A stretch of 64,000 bases of DNA from Calothrix sp. PCC 7716. Its GTDB lineage: Bacteria > Cyanobacteriota > Cyanobacteriia > Cyanobacteriales > Nostocaceae. The translations under genes were made by a program, and so were the position numbers. The notes beneath the pieces are model-generated. The model was not told the origin of the DNA. It did not search any database and saw only the letters and a list, made by a program, of their open reading frames with translations. How positions within the stretch are numbered: position 1 is the stretch's first letter; each line of letters opens with the position of its first letter. The DNA lies in the NCBI RefSeq assembly GCF_019977735.1, contig NZ_AP025018.1, positions 372,001 through 436,000 on the forward strand. Direction: 5' to 3'. Of the stretch, positions 37,301 through 45,022 are shown in pieces.

Positions 37301-39728
37301 TGCAGATAAGATTCAGCAAATAACAAGCGAACAGCGAATGCTTACTACAGGCGCCGCACAAATTGATACTTTAATAGAACCTATCGCACAAGCAGAGAAT
37401 CTTCTTCAAAAACATAATCTATCTACAGATATAGATATTCAGTCTTTGCTTAATATTTCCGAGGCCTTGCAAAAACCGTTATTGACAGTTTCTGTAGGAA
37501 GGTTGTCTATACATCCTACACCGCAGCAGGAGGAAAGGCGTCGAAAAGCTATAAATGATATCATCGAAAAAATTGGACAAATTATAGACCTAGAGTGCGC
37601 GCGCGTTAATTCATTAAAAACTCAAGCTGAGTGTGAAACTTACAAAGTTCATATAAACAAGCTTCAATCTAAAGTTTCTCAAACAACTTACTTGCCATCT
37701 CGATTTGTCGAACAGTTACAAAGTGCAACACTTGCTAGTGATAGTAGATTATCAGAAATTGTAGAACAAAATAAAGTTGATAGTTGTATTAGTCAGATAC
37801 AAAAGCTTCATAGCTCTTTAAACGCTTTGGCAAGACAAGCTGAGTATCGTGAGATACAAATACAGATAGAGCAAGAAGTTACAGCAGTGCCTATTGTTAA
37901 ACAACAAGAAATTTATCAATATATTATCAGAGATATTGAAGCAAAACAAGAAGCTCTCACTCAAAAAATATCTGATTGGGAAAATCAATTTACTCAAAAC
38001 ATATCTTCCACATTTGCACTTCAGATAAGTACTAGCATCAATCAAGAAATTCAACGTTTTACAGACGAAGATAGCAAAGTTAGACTCAATAAACTTCTGA
38101 AGCGCTTAAATGATATTATTTTGCAGCGTCAAACAGAGGAAGAAGAATCTGATGTTATTAACGATGTTCTCGAAACTGCCGCGCGTAAATTAGCAGAAAT
38201 CGAAAACTATAAGAAATTATCAGATATTTTTAAAGCATACAAGGAACTCGACCAGTTAAAATTACCACTTCAAATTAAAGCTACAGCGTTAAAAAATAAA
38301 CCATCAGAATTAGATGGAATAAAATCACAAAGTTATACATCCGTTTTAGCAAAAATTAATCAAATTTTTGACAACTGTGACCATCCAATAAGTAAAATAT
38401 TTGACTACCAGCAATTGCAAGATTTCCTACGGCAAATCGAAGGATTTATTAGCACTTGTGATGATTTTAGAAGATTATCAGATGATTTACGCGAAGCAAA
38501 AGAGAATTTGCAAGGACAGTACGATGAGTTTCAAAAGTATGAACGAGATAGGAAAATTCTTGAAGATATTCGTCAAAAAAATCTTAAAAATGCCAATACA
38601 ATTCATTTATGTGAAGAAGCAATTGTGGAAATAGAGACTTTAAGATGCAATTTTAATTACCCTGAAAATTTTGCTTTGGAAGTTGACAAACTAGTTAAAG
38701 ATTTTACCAACAAAGTAAACAGCTATAAGCAAAAATTAGAAAGTTTGCGAGAAAAATTATCTACAGCTAAAACATATCAAGAAGTTGGAAATGTTAGAAA
38801 TACTCATGCACAGTTAAAACTAATATTTAATGATTCGAGTGAGTATAATACTTACCAAGAACTACAAGTAGCTATTGACTCAGTAGGAGCAGACGTAGAA
38901 CGTATCAACCATTGGGAAGGTCTTTACAAGCAAAGTAACTCAATTGCTTCTTGTAATACTACTTTAGAAACAATTACTCAAGATGAAGCTAATTTACATG
39001 ACGTTGAACGTTTTAAACCTCAACTTCAGCAATTAAAACAGAATCTTACAAATAAGAGACAAGGTTACATTGACCAACTTAATGAAATTCAGACCAAATT
39101 AAGTAACATAACAAATCAAAAAGACGCTCAAAAGCTTCAAGATGAATTGGCTAGTAAATCATCTTATTATATAGATTCTCCAGAACAACAAAGTTATCAA
39201 GAGCTTCGGTCAGAACTTAGTACTCTCAATACCCTACTACAAATTACTGCTACTCAAAAAATAGATACAAACGATAACTGTACACAAGAAATAGCACGCT
39301 TACAAGACTGGCGCCAAAGTAAAGGACAAATTACAGCAATTGTACAAACTCGCTTTGATACAATACTTAATGATTTGGAAGAAACACGGTGCCAGTTAGA
39401 AAATAAGCAAATAGAAGCAGCAAACGCATGGTTTAATGAGTTGATTATTCAAAAGTTAAACCTTGAAAATTCTAGCGAAACCACAAATATTAATAACGCT
39501 ACTAATCTGCTGAAAAAAATTCAGACAGAAAGAAGTAAATATGAAAAACTTTTACAAGAAAAGCAAAAAGAGGATTTAGAGCAAATTATTATATCCTGTA
39601 AAGGAATTGAGAATAAAAATACAGAAAGTAAGATTATTGTTCTATTCCAGAAGCTACCACGCTCTAAACGCGAAGCTTTACTGAGAAAGTTAGCTGAAAT
39701 CAACACTACTGCAACGGAGGAGTTTTAA
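34323..39728 (+). CDS. Giant BrxC/PglY-like P-loop ATPase with long coiled-coil tail
   Basis: A 1801-residue protein. The ATPase part is N-terminal: Walker A VQDYGKGKSHFALAVANFF (about 73-91) and Walker B NGILIIFDELYNYL (about 258-271), separated by an insert, with LLSLTQRRPGR as a sensor-like strand. Residues about 300-950 follow the BrxC/PglY layout (RWYSNGF-like and FTILLAGWLAYHRSELL helices). The last 800 residues are heptad-rich coiled coil with many KLQ/ELQ repeats. BrxC/PglY is the scaffold ATPase of BREX systems; 1801 residues is well above the usual roughly 1200. It has only two GGCGCC sites in 5.4 kb and one rare GATC (36375), a different base signature from neighbours. The stop overlaps the next ATG (TAATG). 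Confidence 0.78.
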   Translation: MYLSQLVTINEKAIVANAVNFSLMDDAEKNLRLCEGFVFNYDSNKIKASTVGVLDALRRGFHSPNEPNIHLMVQDYGKGKSHFALAVANFFQKPYDSLEVQGVLKQVEYATSSNNQMLEALKHYKQQGRNLVICLSGDRSDKDLKRQFIQAVKKTLNNEGITDVIAQRICNEPLQFLEDLTVHQREIAEAYLEEIGNPDDIDEIIDSLRENDYRVVSLVKQICRKLNNVTPDFDADIDVEIILTDLITNLCIGDNRRFNGILIIFDELYNYLQNWSTDPTAAGGTTLQNITNICERYNGKISLLSLTQRRPGRVNPSKNVEDYNRLVSRVELQKSTYEPATSLESVLNNLLCQETQTSAWQIFERKWQDTLNDINTKIFQNRTNKYYQNRNWQADKFKREITLGCFPLHPLTSYLLCNLDFTQGRGAIQFVQETVHNFIQQQSVEVNGHINFLYPVELVDALESNFSKYGENSEYSTAFSDYTYSINKLKASADAELEELLILKALLLFYTSNGKLIKADKEKHEELLSLLTGLSVKKTKETLDKLDKTRGIIYLNPAGDTYRFYSNGFGIDEIKRQIKEKTINKSPSLEKVVSFCQTEINKLVGGETTTPSQFIAKNGLRSEDWKYQNKVYTITRFKQALQNPRSLDGVEASGIVAYVIVETQEQLSGFRNEVNQLLERSPIKDQIVVAIISQPIDKLAIKLMEYGVVENMRLQEYNAALPQIKQVYDKEINDIATELFKSCIYHCHILDKIPTAQRNHISNVVSAVLEDRYPFVPTVNNNDKMYLGHATGSKVIGYVSKCLLEDDSLPQVFPDKSFKTVVDQVFTSSWGLFKLVNQRYVINVPTHRNVKAAWDEISNLMALGQDTEKIVKISTIWETLSNPPFGYNQYTFTILLAGWLAYHRSELLINGAFGIPQKKSEQVTIRKEAVKNWASVNVFEKPKDFVNIWLKNGQNFIIRRKPTPYPQVPNSVSYDLAQQFIQDINDYLATAQDADKIQQITSEQRMLTTGAAQIDTLIEPIAQAENLLQKHNLSTDIDIQSLLNISEALQKPLLTVSVGRLSIHPTPQQEERRRKAINDIIEKIGQIIDLECARVNSLKTQAECETYKVHINKLQSKVSQTTYLPSRFVEQLQSATLASDSRLSEIVEQNKVDSCISQIQKLHSSLNALARQAEYREIQIQIEQEVTAVPIVKQQEIYQYIIRDIEAKQEALTQKISDWENQFTQNISSTFALQISTSINQEIQRFTDEDSKVRLNKLLKRLNDIILQRQTEEEESDVINDVLETAARKLAEIENYKKLSDIFKAYKELDQLKLPLQIKATALKNKPSELDGIKSQSYTSVLAKINQIFDNCDHPISKIFDYQQLQDFLRQIEGFISTCDDFRRLSDDLREAKENLQGQYDEFQKYERDRKILEDIRQKNLKNANTIHLCEEAIVEIETLRCNFNYPENFALEVDKLVKDFTNKVNSYKQKLESLREKLSTAKTYQEVGNVRNTHAQLKLIFNDSSEYNTYQELQVAIDSVGADVERINHWEGLYKQSNSIASCNTTLETITQDEANLHDVERFKPQLQQLKQNLTNKRQGYIDQLNEIQTKLSNITNQKDAQKLQDELASKSSYYIDSPEQQSYQELRSELSTLNTLLQITATQKIDTNDNCTQEIARLQDWRQSKGQITAIVQTRFDTILNDLEETRCQLENKQIEAANAWFNELIIQKLNLENSSETTNINNATNLLKKIQTERSKYEKLLQEKQKEDLEQIIISCKGIENKNTESKIIVLFQKLPRSKREALLRKLAEINTTATEEF

Positions 39729-40897
39729 TGGCTGAACTCTATCCTATTGGTCAACCTGAAAACGAATCCGAGCGTAAAGCTTTTGAGTATTTACGCGCGC
39801 ATCTGCCAAACTCATATAAACTATTTACGAATTTAGAAATTAGCCAAGGTGTGGAAATCTATGAAATAGACTTAATCATCCTGGCGCCACATTGTGTGTA
39901 TGTTGTAGATATCAAAAACTGGCATGGTAATATCGATATATATGATCCTTATTGGCACCCTGATAATTACCAGCCTTATATTTCGCCGTTAAAAAAGTTA
40001 AGGAAACATGCAAAGGTTCTTAGTACTGCAATTTGTGATACTAACCGTGCCAGAACGCAAGAGTTGCAAAAAGTTCATATTCAAGCATCTGTTTTAATGG
40101 CAAATGTGAATGTTAAAATAACTGACTATGGTGATAAAGACGGCGCCCATGTAACATTTTTAGATAAACGCTGTATTGAATATTTTAAAGATAATTCATA
40201 TATTCCTGAACACCGTTCTATAGATATTAAAATTTACACATTTTTCGTTGAACAAGCAATAAGGGGTAAATCAAAACCAAAGTCGGCGCCACTACGCTAT
40301 CGTGACTGGCAAGTTGAAGAAAAGCTTAGTTCGGATGAACTGCGACAATATATAGAATATCGTGTGAAGAAAACCACTATAGGTATGAGTGGTTTAACTG
40401 CGCGTTTGCGGGTTTATAAAGTTGACCCCTTATTAGAACCAGCTGAACGCGAGGAACAGTACAGGTTAATTAGTACAGCAATGCTCGCACTTGGTCAGTT
40501 GCCATCACATCAAAATATATTAAGCATACAAGAATGTTTTGAAAGTTCAGAGCATAACAGCTTAGTGATGGTGACAGAAGATGTGAAGGGACAGGTTTTA
40601 AGTCAACATATTAAAAAGCAAAGTCTTAGTTGGAAAAGAAAAATATCTATTATAAAAAGTGTTTTACGTGGATTACAACATATTCACGAGCATGAGATTA
40701 TTCACCGCAATATTACCCCTGATACCATTTTAGTTACATCTACAGGACAAGCGCGTTTAATTGGCTTTGATTACGCGCGTATTTCTAACCGCACCAGTAC
40801 TATCGCTAACCATATTAGAGAGAAGCTCGAAAAGTATGCTGCATACCAAGTAGAGAAAATAAAATCGCTCCTTACCTCGATTTTCAACAGAAAGTAA
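39728..40897 (+). CDS. NERD-domain protein with truncated pseudokinase domain (PglW-like)
   Basis: A 389-residue protein. Residues about 10-120 are a NERD nuclease-related domain: YEIDLIILAPHCVYVVDIKNWHG carries the D...(D/E)xK core. Residues about 215-375 are a protein-kinase fold resembling the PglW kinase of type 2 BREX. The catalytic loop reads IIHRNITPDTILV (HRD Asp changed to Asn) and the DFG position reads LIGFDYARI (Asp changed to Gly), so phosphotransfer is unlikely. No glycine-rich loop is evident. The frame stops shortly after the activation-segment-like KYAAYQVEK, losing the kinase C-lobe. Its 3' end overlaps an open frame that leads into PglZ. Confidence 0.75.
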   Translation: MAELYPIGQPENESERKAFEYLRAHLPNSYKLFTNLEISQGVEIYEIDLIILAPHCVYVVDIKNWHGNIDIYDPYWHPDNYQPYISPLKKLRKHAKVLSTAICDTNRARTQELQKVHIQASVLMANVNVKITDYGDKDGAHVTFLDKRCIEYFKDNSYIPEHRSIDIKIYTFFVEQAIRGKSKPKSAPLRYRDWQVEEKLSSDELRQYIEYRVKKTTIGMSGLTARLRVYKVDPLLEPAEREEQYRLISTAMLALGQLPSHQNILSIQECFESSEHNSLVMVTEDVKGQVLSQHIKKQSLSWKRKISIIKSVLRGLQHIHEHEIIHRNITPDTILVTSTGQARLIGFDYARISNRTSTIANHIREKLEKYAAYQVEKIKSLLTSIFNRK

Positions 40898-41181
40898 CAT
40901 TACGCGATAAACAGTCTCCACCAAAACCCGAACCACTGTCAATAGATGCAAGTCCACAACAAGCATTCACTTGGGTAACAGAAAATTACCTTCCTTTTCG
41001 TCGTTGGGAAATTGTTGTTGACCAAAAGCCATATGACCAGAGAGACAGCGACCGTCTAGCGGATAGTTTTGTTGAGTGGATACTACAGCACTATCCAGAA
41101 CTAAAATTTGATGCAGTTGAGCATTCACTGCTCAATTATAGTGTTGCATATGATGTTCAGAATCTTTGTAAGATAAATCCT

Positions 41182-42294
41182 GTGCTTTGGGTTGTTGTTG
41201 ATGGACTAGGTTGGTTAGACCATATAGAACTTTTGTCTTACCTGACAAAAAATAATCAACTTGCTATAGAACGCTATATTGAACCCCGCTTCAGCATCTT
41301 ACCAACAAAAACTGAGTATGCTAAATGGAGTTTGTATACTCAACTTTTACCTTCTCATTCTTCATGGGTCAATGATGCGGGTAAAGGTTTTGTACAAATG
41401 GGTAAGGGAAAACGCTATACAGATAGTCGTAGAGCAGAACTACTTAAAGATTTAAAATCTCGCAAACATCAACTATATTGTTGGGATACACAACAATTTG
41501 ACGAACTGTATCATCATGAACGTGACTGGGAACACCTTTATAATAATAGGCGCCCTTATATTCTAGAAGGGATTGCAAGAGAAATATTATCTTTTGTCAA
41601 CTCATATGAGCAACCCGACAATCTTCAAATTGTCATAGCTAGTGACCACGGTCAAATGTTAGGTATTTCAGAGCAGATACTTCCTAGTGGCAATAAATTA
41701 GACACAAAAGGCAGAATGGCTATAGGCAAAAGTGATGATACTCGTCTTGTAGTTTTAGAGCGTGAACGTTATGGTCTGCCTCATGATATCAGTGTTGTTC
41801 GAGGCGCCGCTAGTCTTGGCGCATTTAGCTACACAACTGATAAAAAAATCATTGGTTCTCATGGTGGGTTATTTCCAGAAGAAGTTGTAGTTGGAGTATC
41901 GGTACTGCGAACATCTATCCAGCGTTTGCCTGTACTAATAACATGTAGTGGAAAAGGAAAAGCTAATAAGCAGGGAGAACTAACTATTACCATTGATAAC
42001 GCAAACTCTGTACCTCTTACAAATCTTTGGTTACGCATTAATGAAATAAACATTTTAAAATCAGGGCAACCTTTAGAAAGAAATGTTTTAGAAAATGACA
42101 AATTAACTTTTAATATCAATATTCATGTACCATCATTACCTCTAGATTCTCAAGAAGACATTTTGCCTTTAACTGGTGAATTAACGTTTCAATTTGCAAA
42201 CGCTGAAACGAAAAGTATAATTCTATCTAGTGACTCTAGCATGGTTATCGAACAAATATTTGATAGTGGTTTTAGCTTAGAGGATTTTTTATAA
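41182..42294 (+). CDS. pglZ: PglZ-domain protein (BREX core), true start upstream or lost
   Basis: From the GTG at 41182 the product is 370 residues and begins inside the core strand VLWVVVDGLGWLDHIELL, the metal-site strand of the alkaline-phosphatase-like PglZ fold. Further motifs are SILPTKTEYAKWS, NLQIVIASDHGQM and SHGGLFPEEVVVGV. The same frame is open without a stop back to 40819, and its translation (AFTWVTENYLPFRRWEIVV, LADSFVEWILQHYP, LLNYSVAYDVQNL) looks like a genuine PglZ N-terminal region, yet contains no ATG, GTG or TTG. The real protein is thus probably about 490 residues, reached by frameshift from the kinase gene, or the gene is damaged. BrxL follows with no gap. Confidence 0.82.
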   Translation: MLWVVVDGLGWLDHIELLSYLTKNNQLAIERYIEPRFSILPTKTEYAKWSLYTQLLPSHSSWVNDAGKGFVQMGKGKRYTDSRRAELLKDLKSRKHQLYCWDTQQFDELYHHERDWEHLYNNRRPYILEGIAREILSFVNSYEQPDNLQIVIASDHGQMLGISEQILPSGNKLDTKGRMAIGKSDDTRLVVLERERYGLPHDISVVRGAASLGAFSYTTDKKIIGSHGGLFPEEVVVGVSVLRTSIQRLPVLITCSGKGKANKQGELTITIDNANSVPLTNLWLRINEINILKSGQPLERNVLENDKLTFNINIHVPSLPLDSQEDILPLTGELTFQFANAETKSIILSSDSSMVIEQIFDSGFSLEDFL

Positions 42295-43743
42295 ATGAGT
42301 TATACTGATATTTTTACTTACAATAACGATTTAATCACTGAAGTTTTTGGTAGTCTTTGTATTGATAAAAATCGATTACCATCAAGTGGGTTAACTTCTG
42401 CTGGTGTACCTAGTTTTGTTGCAGAGTGGTTACTCGATAAAATTGTACCTGGAACTGGAAAACTGGTGCCAGCAGAGTTAGAAAAAATTAACACATTTAT
42501 AAGTAAAGCTTTTCCTCGTAAAGATGACTATAAAGTTATTATGTTTGAGCTATCTCAAGGAGAAGCAAAGAAAATAATTGCTTTAATGCAAGTAAGTATA
42601 AAAATAGACCAACAAGGGAAGTTAATCCCTGAACCTTCAGCACAAATCAAAGTACTTAATTTAGAAGACTGTAGAATTTCTCCTACAATTGTAGAACGTC
42701 ATCAAATGCTCTTACGTCAGGGAGTTTGGGGAAAAATTACCTTGGCGATGTTGAAGGGTGGAACTGTAGAGGTAATGGACTTTGACCCATTTCAATGTTC
42801 TGAAGTTAACTTGAAACTTTACGCCGAGTGTAGAGAAAAATTTAGTATACAGCAATGGCGAGATTTACTATTTTGTTCAATGGGCTTTAACCCCGAACAT
42901 CCAGATTATACTATAGAAGCAAAAACTTGGGTATTAGCTAGATTATTACCTTTAGTAGAGCCTAACTACCATGTAATGGAATTAGCTCCTAAAGGTACAG
43001 GTAAAAGCTTTGTTTTTGAAAGCATTAGTAGCAAAGTATCTCTCATTAGTGGGGGTAAAGTCACACCTGCACAGTTATTTATCAATGGTAGAACTAGAGA
43101 AGTAGGGTTATTAGGGCGCCATGATGTAGTAGTACTCGATGAAGTTCAAAGTTTAACTTTTGACTCACCCGATGAAATGATTGGCCCCTTGAAAAATTAT
43201 CTAGCTAGTGGTCGGTATAACCGCTCCGGTTTTGCAGAAGTTTCCAGCGACTGTTCGCTTGTGATGCTGGCAAATATTGAATTAGACGAACAGTTACGAC
43301 CCCGCAACGAAGATAATTTAATTAGCGAACTACCAAAATTTTTTAGTGAAACAGCCTTTTTAGACCGTTTCTGTGGCATTATTCCAGGATGGGAGGTTCC
43401 AAAATTTAAACAAGAAATGGCAGCATCTCAAATTGGCTTAAAAATGGACTTTTTTGGCGAAGCATTACTTTCTTTACGTAAAGACAATAGTTTTATATCT
43501 TACGCAAAAGACCATACCCAGTTTGAGAATAACGTAACAGTGCGTGACCAGAATGCTATTCTAAAATCAGCATCAGGATTTTTAAAAATTCTCTATCCCC
43601 ACTTACAACTAACATCAAGTGATTTTTATCGTAATTGCTTAGAACCAGCCATAAAATTACGTCAATCAATTCGTAACTCGCAATACTACCTAGATGATGA
43701 ATTTAGACAACTAGGTAAAGAAATTTACGCTGATGCTAAGTAG
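42295..43743 (+). CDS. brxL: Short BrxL-like AAA protein
   Basis: A 482-residue protein whose ATG directly follows the pglZ stop. The N-terminal region (residues about 1-200) has the BrxL layout; the AAA core has Walker A LAPKGTGKSFVFE (about 228-240) and Walker B HDVVVLDEVQSL (about 275-287), then the SGRYNRSGF and FFSETAFLDRFCGIIPGWEVPKF segments typical of BrxL. The C-terminal Lon-type serine protease domain of long BrxL (about 680 residues) is missing, which matches the shorter BrxL variant. BrxL multimers bind DNA and block phage in type 1 and type 4 BREX. It ends the operon. Confidence 0.85.
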   Translation: MSYTDIFTYNNDLITEVFGSLCIDKNRLPSSGLTSAGVPSFVAEWLLDKIVPGTGKLVPAELEKINTFISKAFPRKDDYKVIMFELSQGEAKKIIALMQVSIKIDQQGKLIPEPSAQIKVLNLEDCRISPTIVERHQMLLRQGVWGKITLAMLKGGTVEVMDFDPFQCSEVNLKLYAECREKFSIQQWRDLLFCSMGFNPEHPDYTIEAKTWVLARLLPLVEPNYHVMELAPKGTGKSFVFESISSKVSLISGGKVTPAQLFINGRTREVGLLGRHDVVVLDEVQSLTFDSPDEMIGPLKNYLASGRYNRSGFAEVSSDCSLVMLANIELDEQLRPRNEDNLISELPKFFSETAFLDRFCGIIPGWEVPKFKQEMAASQIGLKMDFFGEALLSLRKDNSFISYAKDHTQFENNVTVRDQNAILKSASGFLKILYPHLQLTSSDFYRNCLEPAIKLRQSIRNSQYYLDDEFRQLGKEIYADAK

Positions 43744-43815
43744 AGACGCGATTTTGCTCGTATCTTGCGCTAAAAGCTTCCCAGTAGGGTGGGCAATGCC
43801 CACCTTACATATTAT

Positions 43816-44676
43816 TTAATTTTGAACTAATTGACGCAATTCGTCTAAGTTGTCAACCATTTTAATTGCGTCTTTAATAACTTTAAGTTGCTCTAAATCT
43901 GAGATTTGAGAAATAGATTCCATTAATTGTAATGCATCGGCGCCGAATTTTAACTCCAGTCCTAATTCAATTGCTGATAAAATACCCCGTTGCTCACCAA
44001 TTTCTTCTCCTATTTGCTGTCCTTCTTTAAGAATTTGCTCATACCAAGGAGATTGTTGTAGTACTGCCATATCTAACCTCATTATGCTTTGTACTAATGG
44101 ACTATCTAACACAAATGTAGCAAAAAAACCTAGGAGCATTTCAAATTGCTCTAATTGCTCATCAGCACGCAGTACTCGCAATGCTTGCTCAATTGTTGCT
44201 TCGTTACCACCATTTTTGAGGATTGGCACAAATGGTAGCAGAGAAGACAATCCATTAAAGGCTACCTGTGCGTCAATTTCCCAGAGATTAATAACTTTGT
44301 AGTCCTGACGTGCTAATAAACCCATGAATTTTGATTTGAAGCGAGTGGGTATTTTAGTATCGCTTCCTTTTATGATGTTTATTAGGACAGGGTATACTGG
44401 CAGGTCGTACTTTTCTTCCGCTAACCCTGTATACGCGCGCATTCGTTTGGGCATTCTTATTTTATAACGCAGTTGTAATTCGTTGAGAATAAGAAATTTT
44501 CCAAGTGTTGGACTTTCCGCACGAATTAAAACGTCACTTTCACGACTTACCCATTCAAATCCTGAGCTGGGAACTTCTTGAACTATTATATCCGAGGCGC
44601 CTGTTACCCAGTTTGCCCACTGTTGTGGCGCCAGACTTATCAAACGCTTGGAACCGATATCAGCTGCTTTTGCCAT
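43816..44676 (-). CDS. Rpn-family recombination-promoting nuclease-like protein (PD-(D/E)XK)
   Basis: A 286-residue protein facing the BREX-like operon. The nuclease fold is suggested by SDVLIRAE and LGKFLILNELQLRYKIRMPKRM (D...ExQ form of the PD-(D/E)XK core), then YPVLINII and a DUF4351-like C-terminal helix pair (GEEIGEQRGILSAIELGLELKFG). Cyanobacteria carry many such Rpn/transposase-31-like genes. They cut DNA in vitro in the studied E. coli cases; the cellular role here is not known. It converges with brxL across a dispersed GTGGGCAATGCCCAC hairpin at about 43785-43800. Confidence 0.72.
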   Translation of the reverse strand: MAKAADIGSKRLISLAPQQWANWVTGASDIIVQEVPSSGFEWVSRESDVLIRAESPTLGKFLILNELQLRYKIRMPKRMRAYTGLAEEKYDLPVYPVLINIIKGSDTKIPTRFKSKFMGLLARQDYKVINLWEIDAQVAFNGLSSLLPFVPILKNGGNEATIEQALRVLRADEQLEQFEMLLGFFATFVLDSPLVQSIMRLDMAVLQQSPWYEQILKEGQQIGEEIGEQRGILSAIELGLELKFGADALQLMESISQISDLEQLKVIKDAIKMVDNLDELRQLVQN

Positions 44677-45022
44677 TTTTAATTATACTTCAAGGATGAC
44701 AAATCAATATTGATTTCTAAGTGAATAGAATAAATGGCTATATTGATTCATGTCACGCTTTATTCAAAAAATATAACTTGAACACTTAATAATCATTCTC
44801 AGTAGATGCTTGCTAGTTTTTATCCTTGAAATATAAGGATTTTACTGTCTATTGCATTTTGATATTGGGAATAGTTAGTACTATCGTATACATGTACGGA
44901 TGTTGCGAATTTTACCTATCGCTTGGCAGAGTGTAATAATGGGCGGGCAAGGATGCCCGCTCCACAAGAAAATCTCCACAAGAAAATCTCCACAAGAAAA
45001 TCTCCACAAGAGAATACAGCCT
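44677..45022. other. Intergenic region, 346 bp, with CCACAAG tandem repeats
   Basis: No gene was seen. At 44941-44966 lies the dispersed hairpin GGGCGGGCAAGGATGCCCGC, followed at 44961-45015 by three full units and a partial fourth of the 14-bp tandem repeat TCCACAAGAAAATC. The tandem arose from the usual CCACAAG tail of the dispersed repeat. It sits just past the stop of the minus-strand hydrolase gene. Confidence 0.75.

Noticed and set aside
40860-40880. Programmed -1 frameshift signal linking kinase and PglZ
   Set aside because: No X-XXY-YYZ heptamer in the kinase frame and no clear downstream stem; a mutation or deletion is more likely.
33024-43743. Classical type 1, 2 or 3 BREX
   Set aside because: No PglX methyltransferase frame or motif (such as NPPY) was seen in any gene of the operon.
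33024-43743. DISARM system
   Set aside because: No DrmA, DUF1998 (DrmB) or phospholipase-D (DrmC) protein is present, and PglZ/BrxL define BREX instead.
44961-45015. Short regularly spaced repeat that might suggest a CRISPR array
   Set aside because: The 14-bp units are directly tandem without spacers and are an expansion of the CCACAAG tail of a dispersed repeat.
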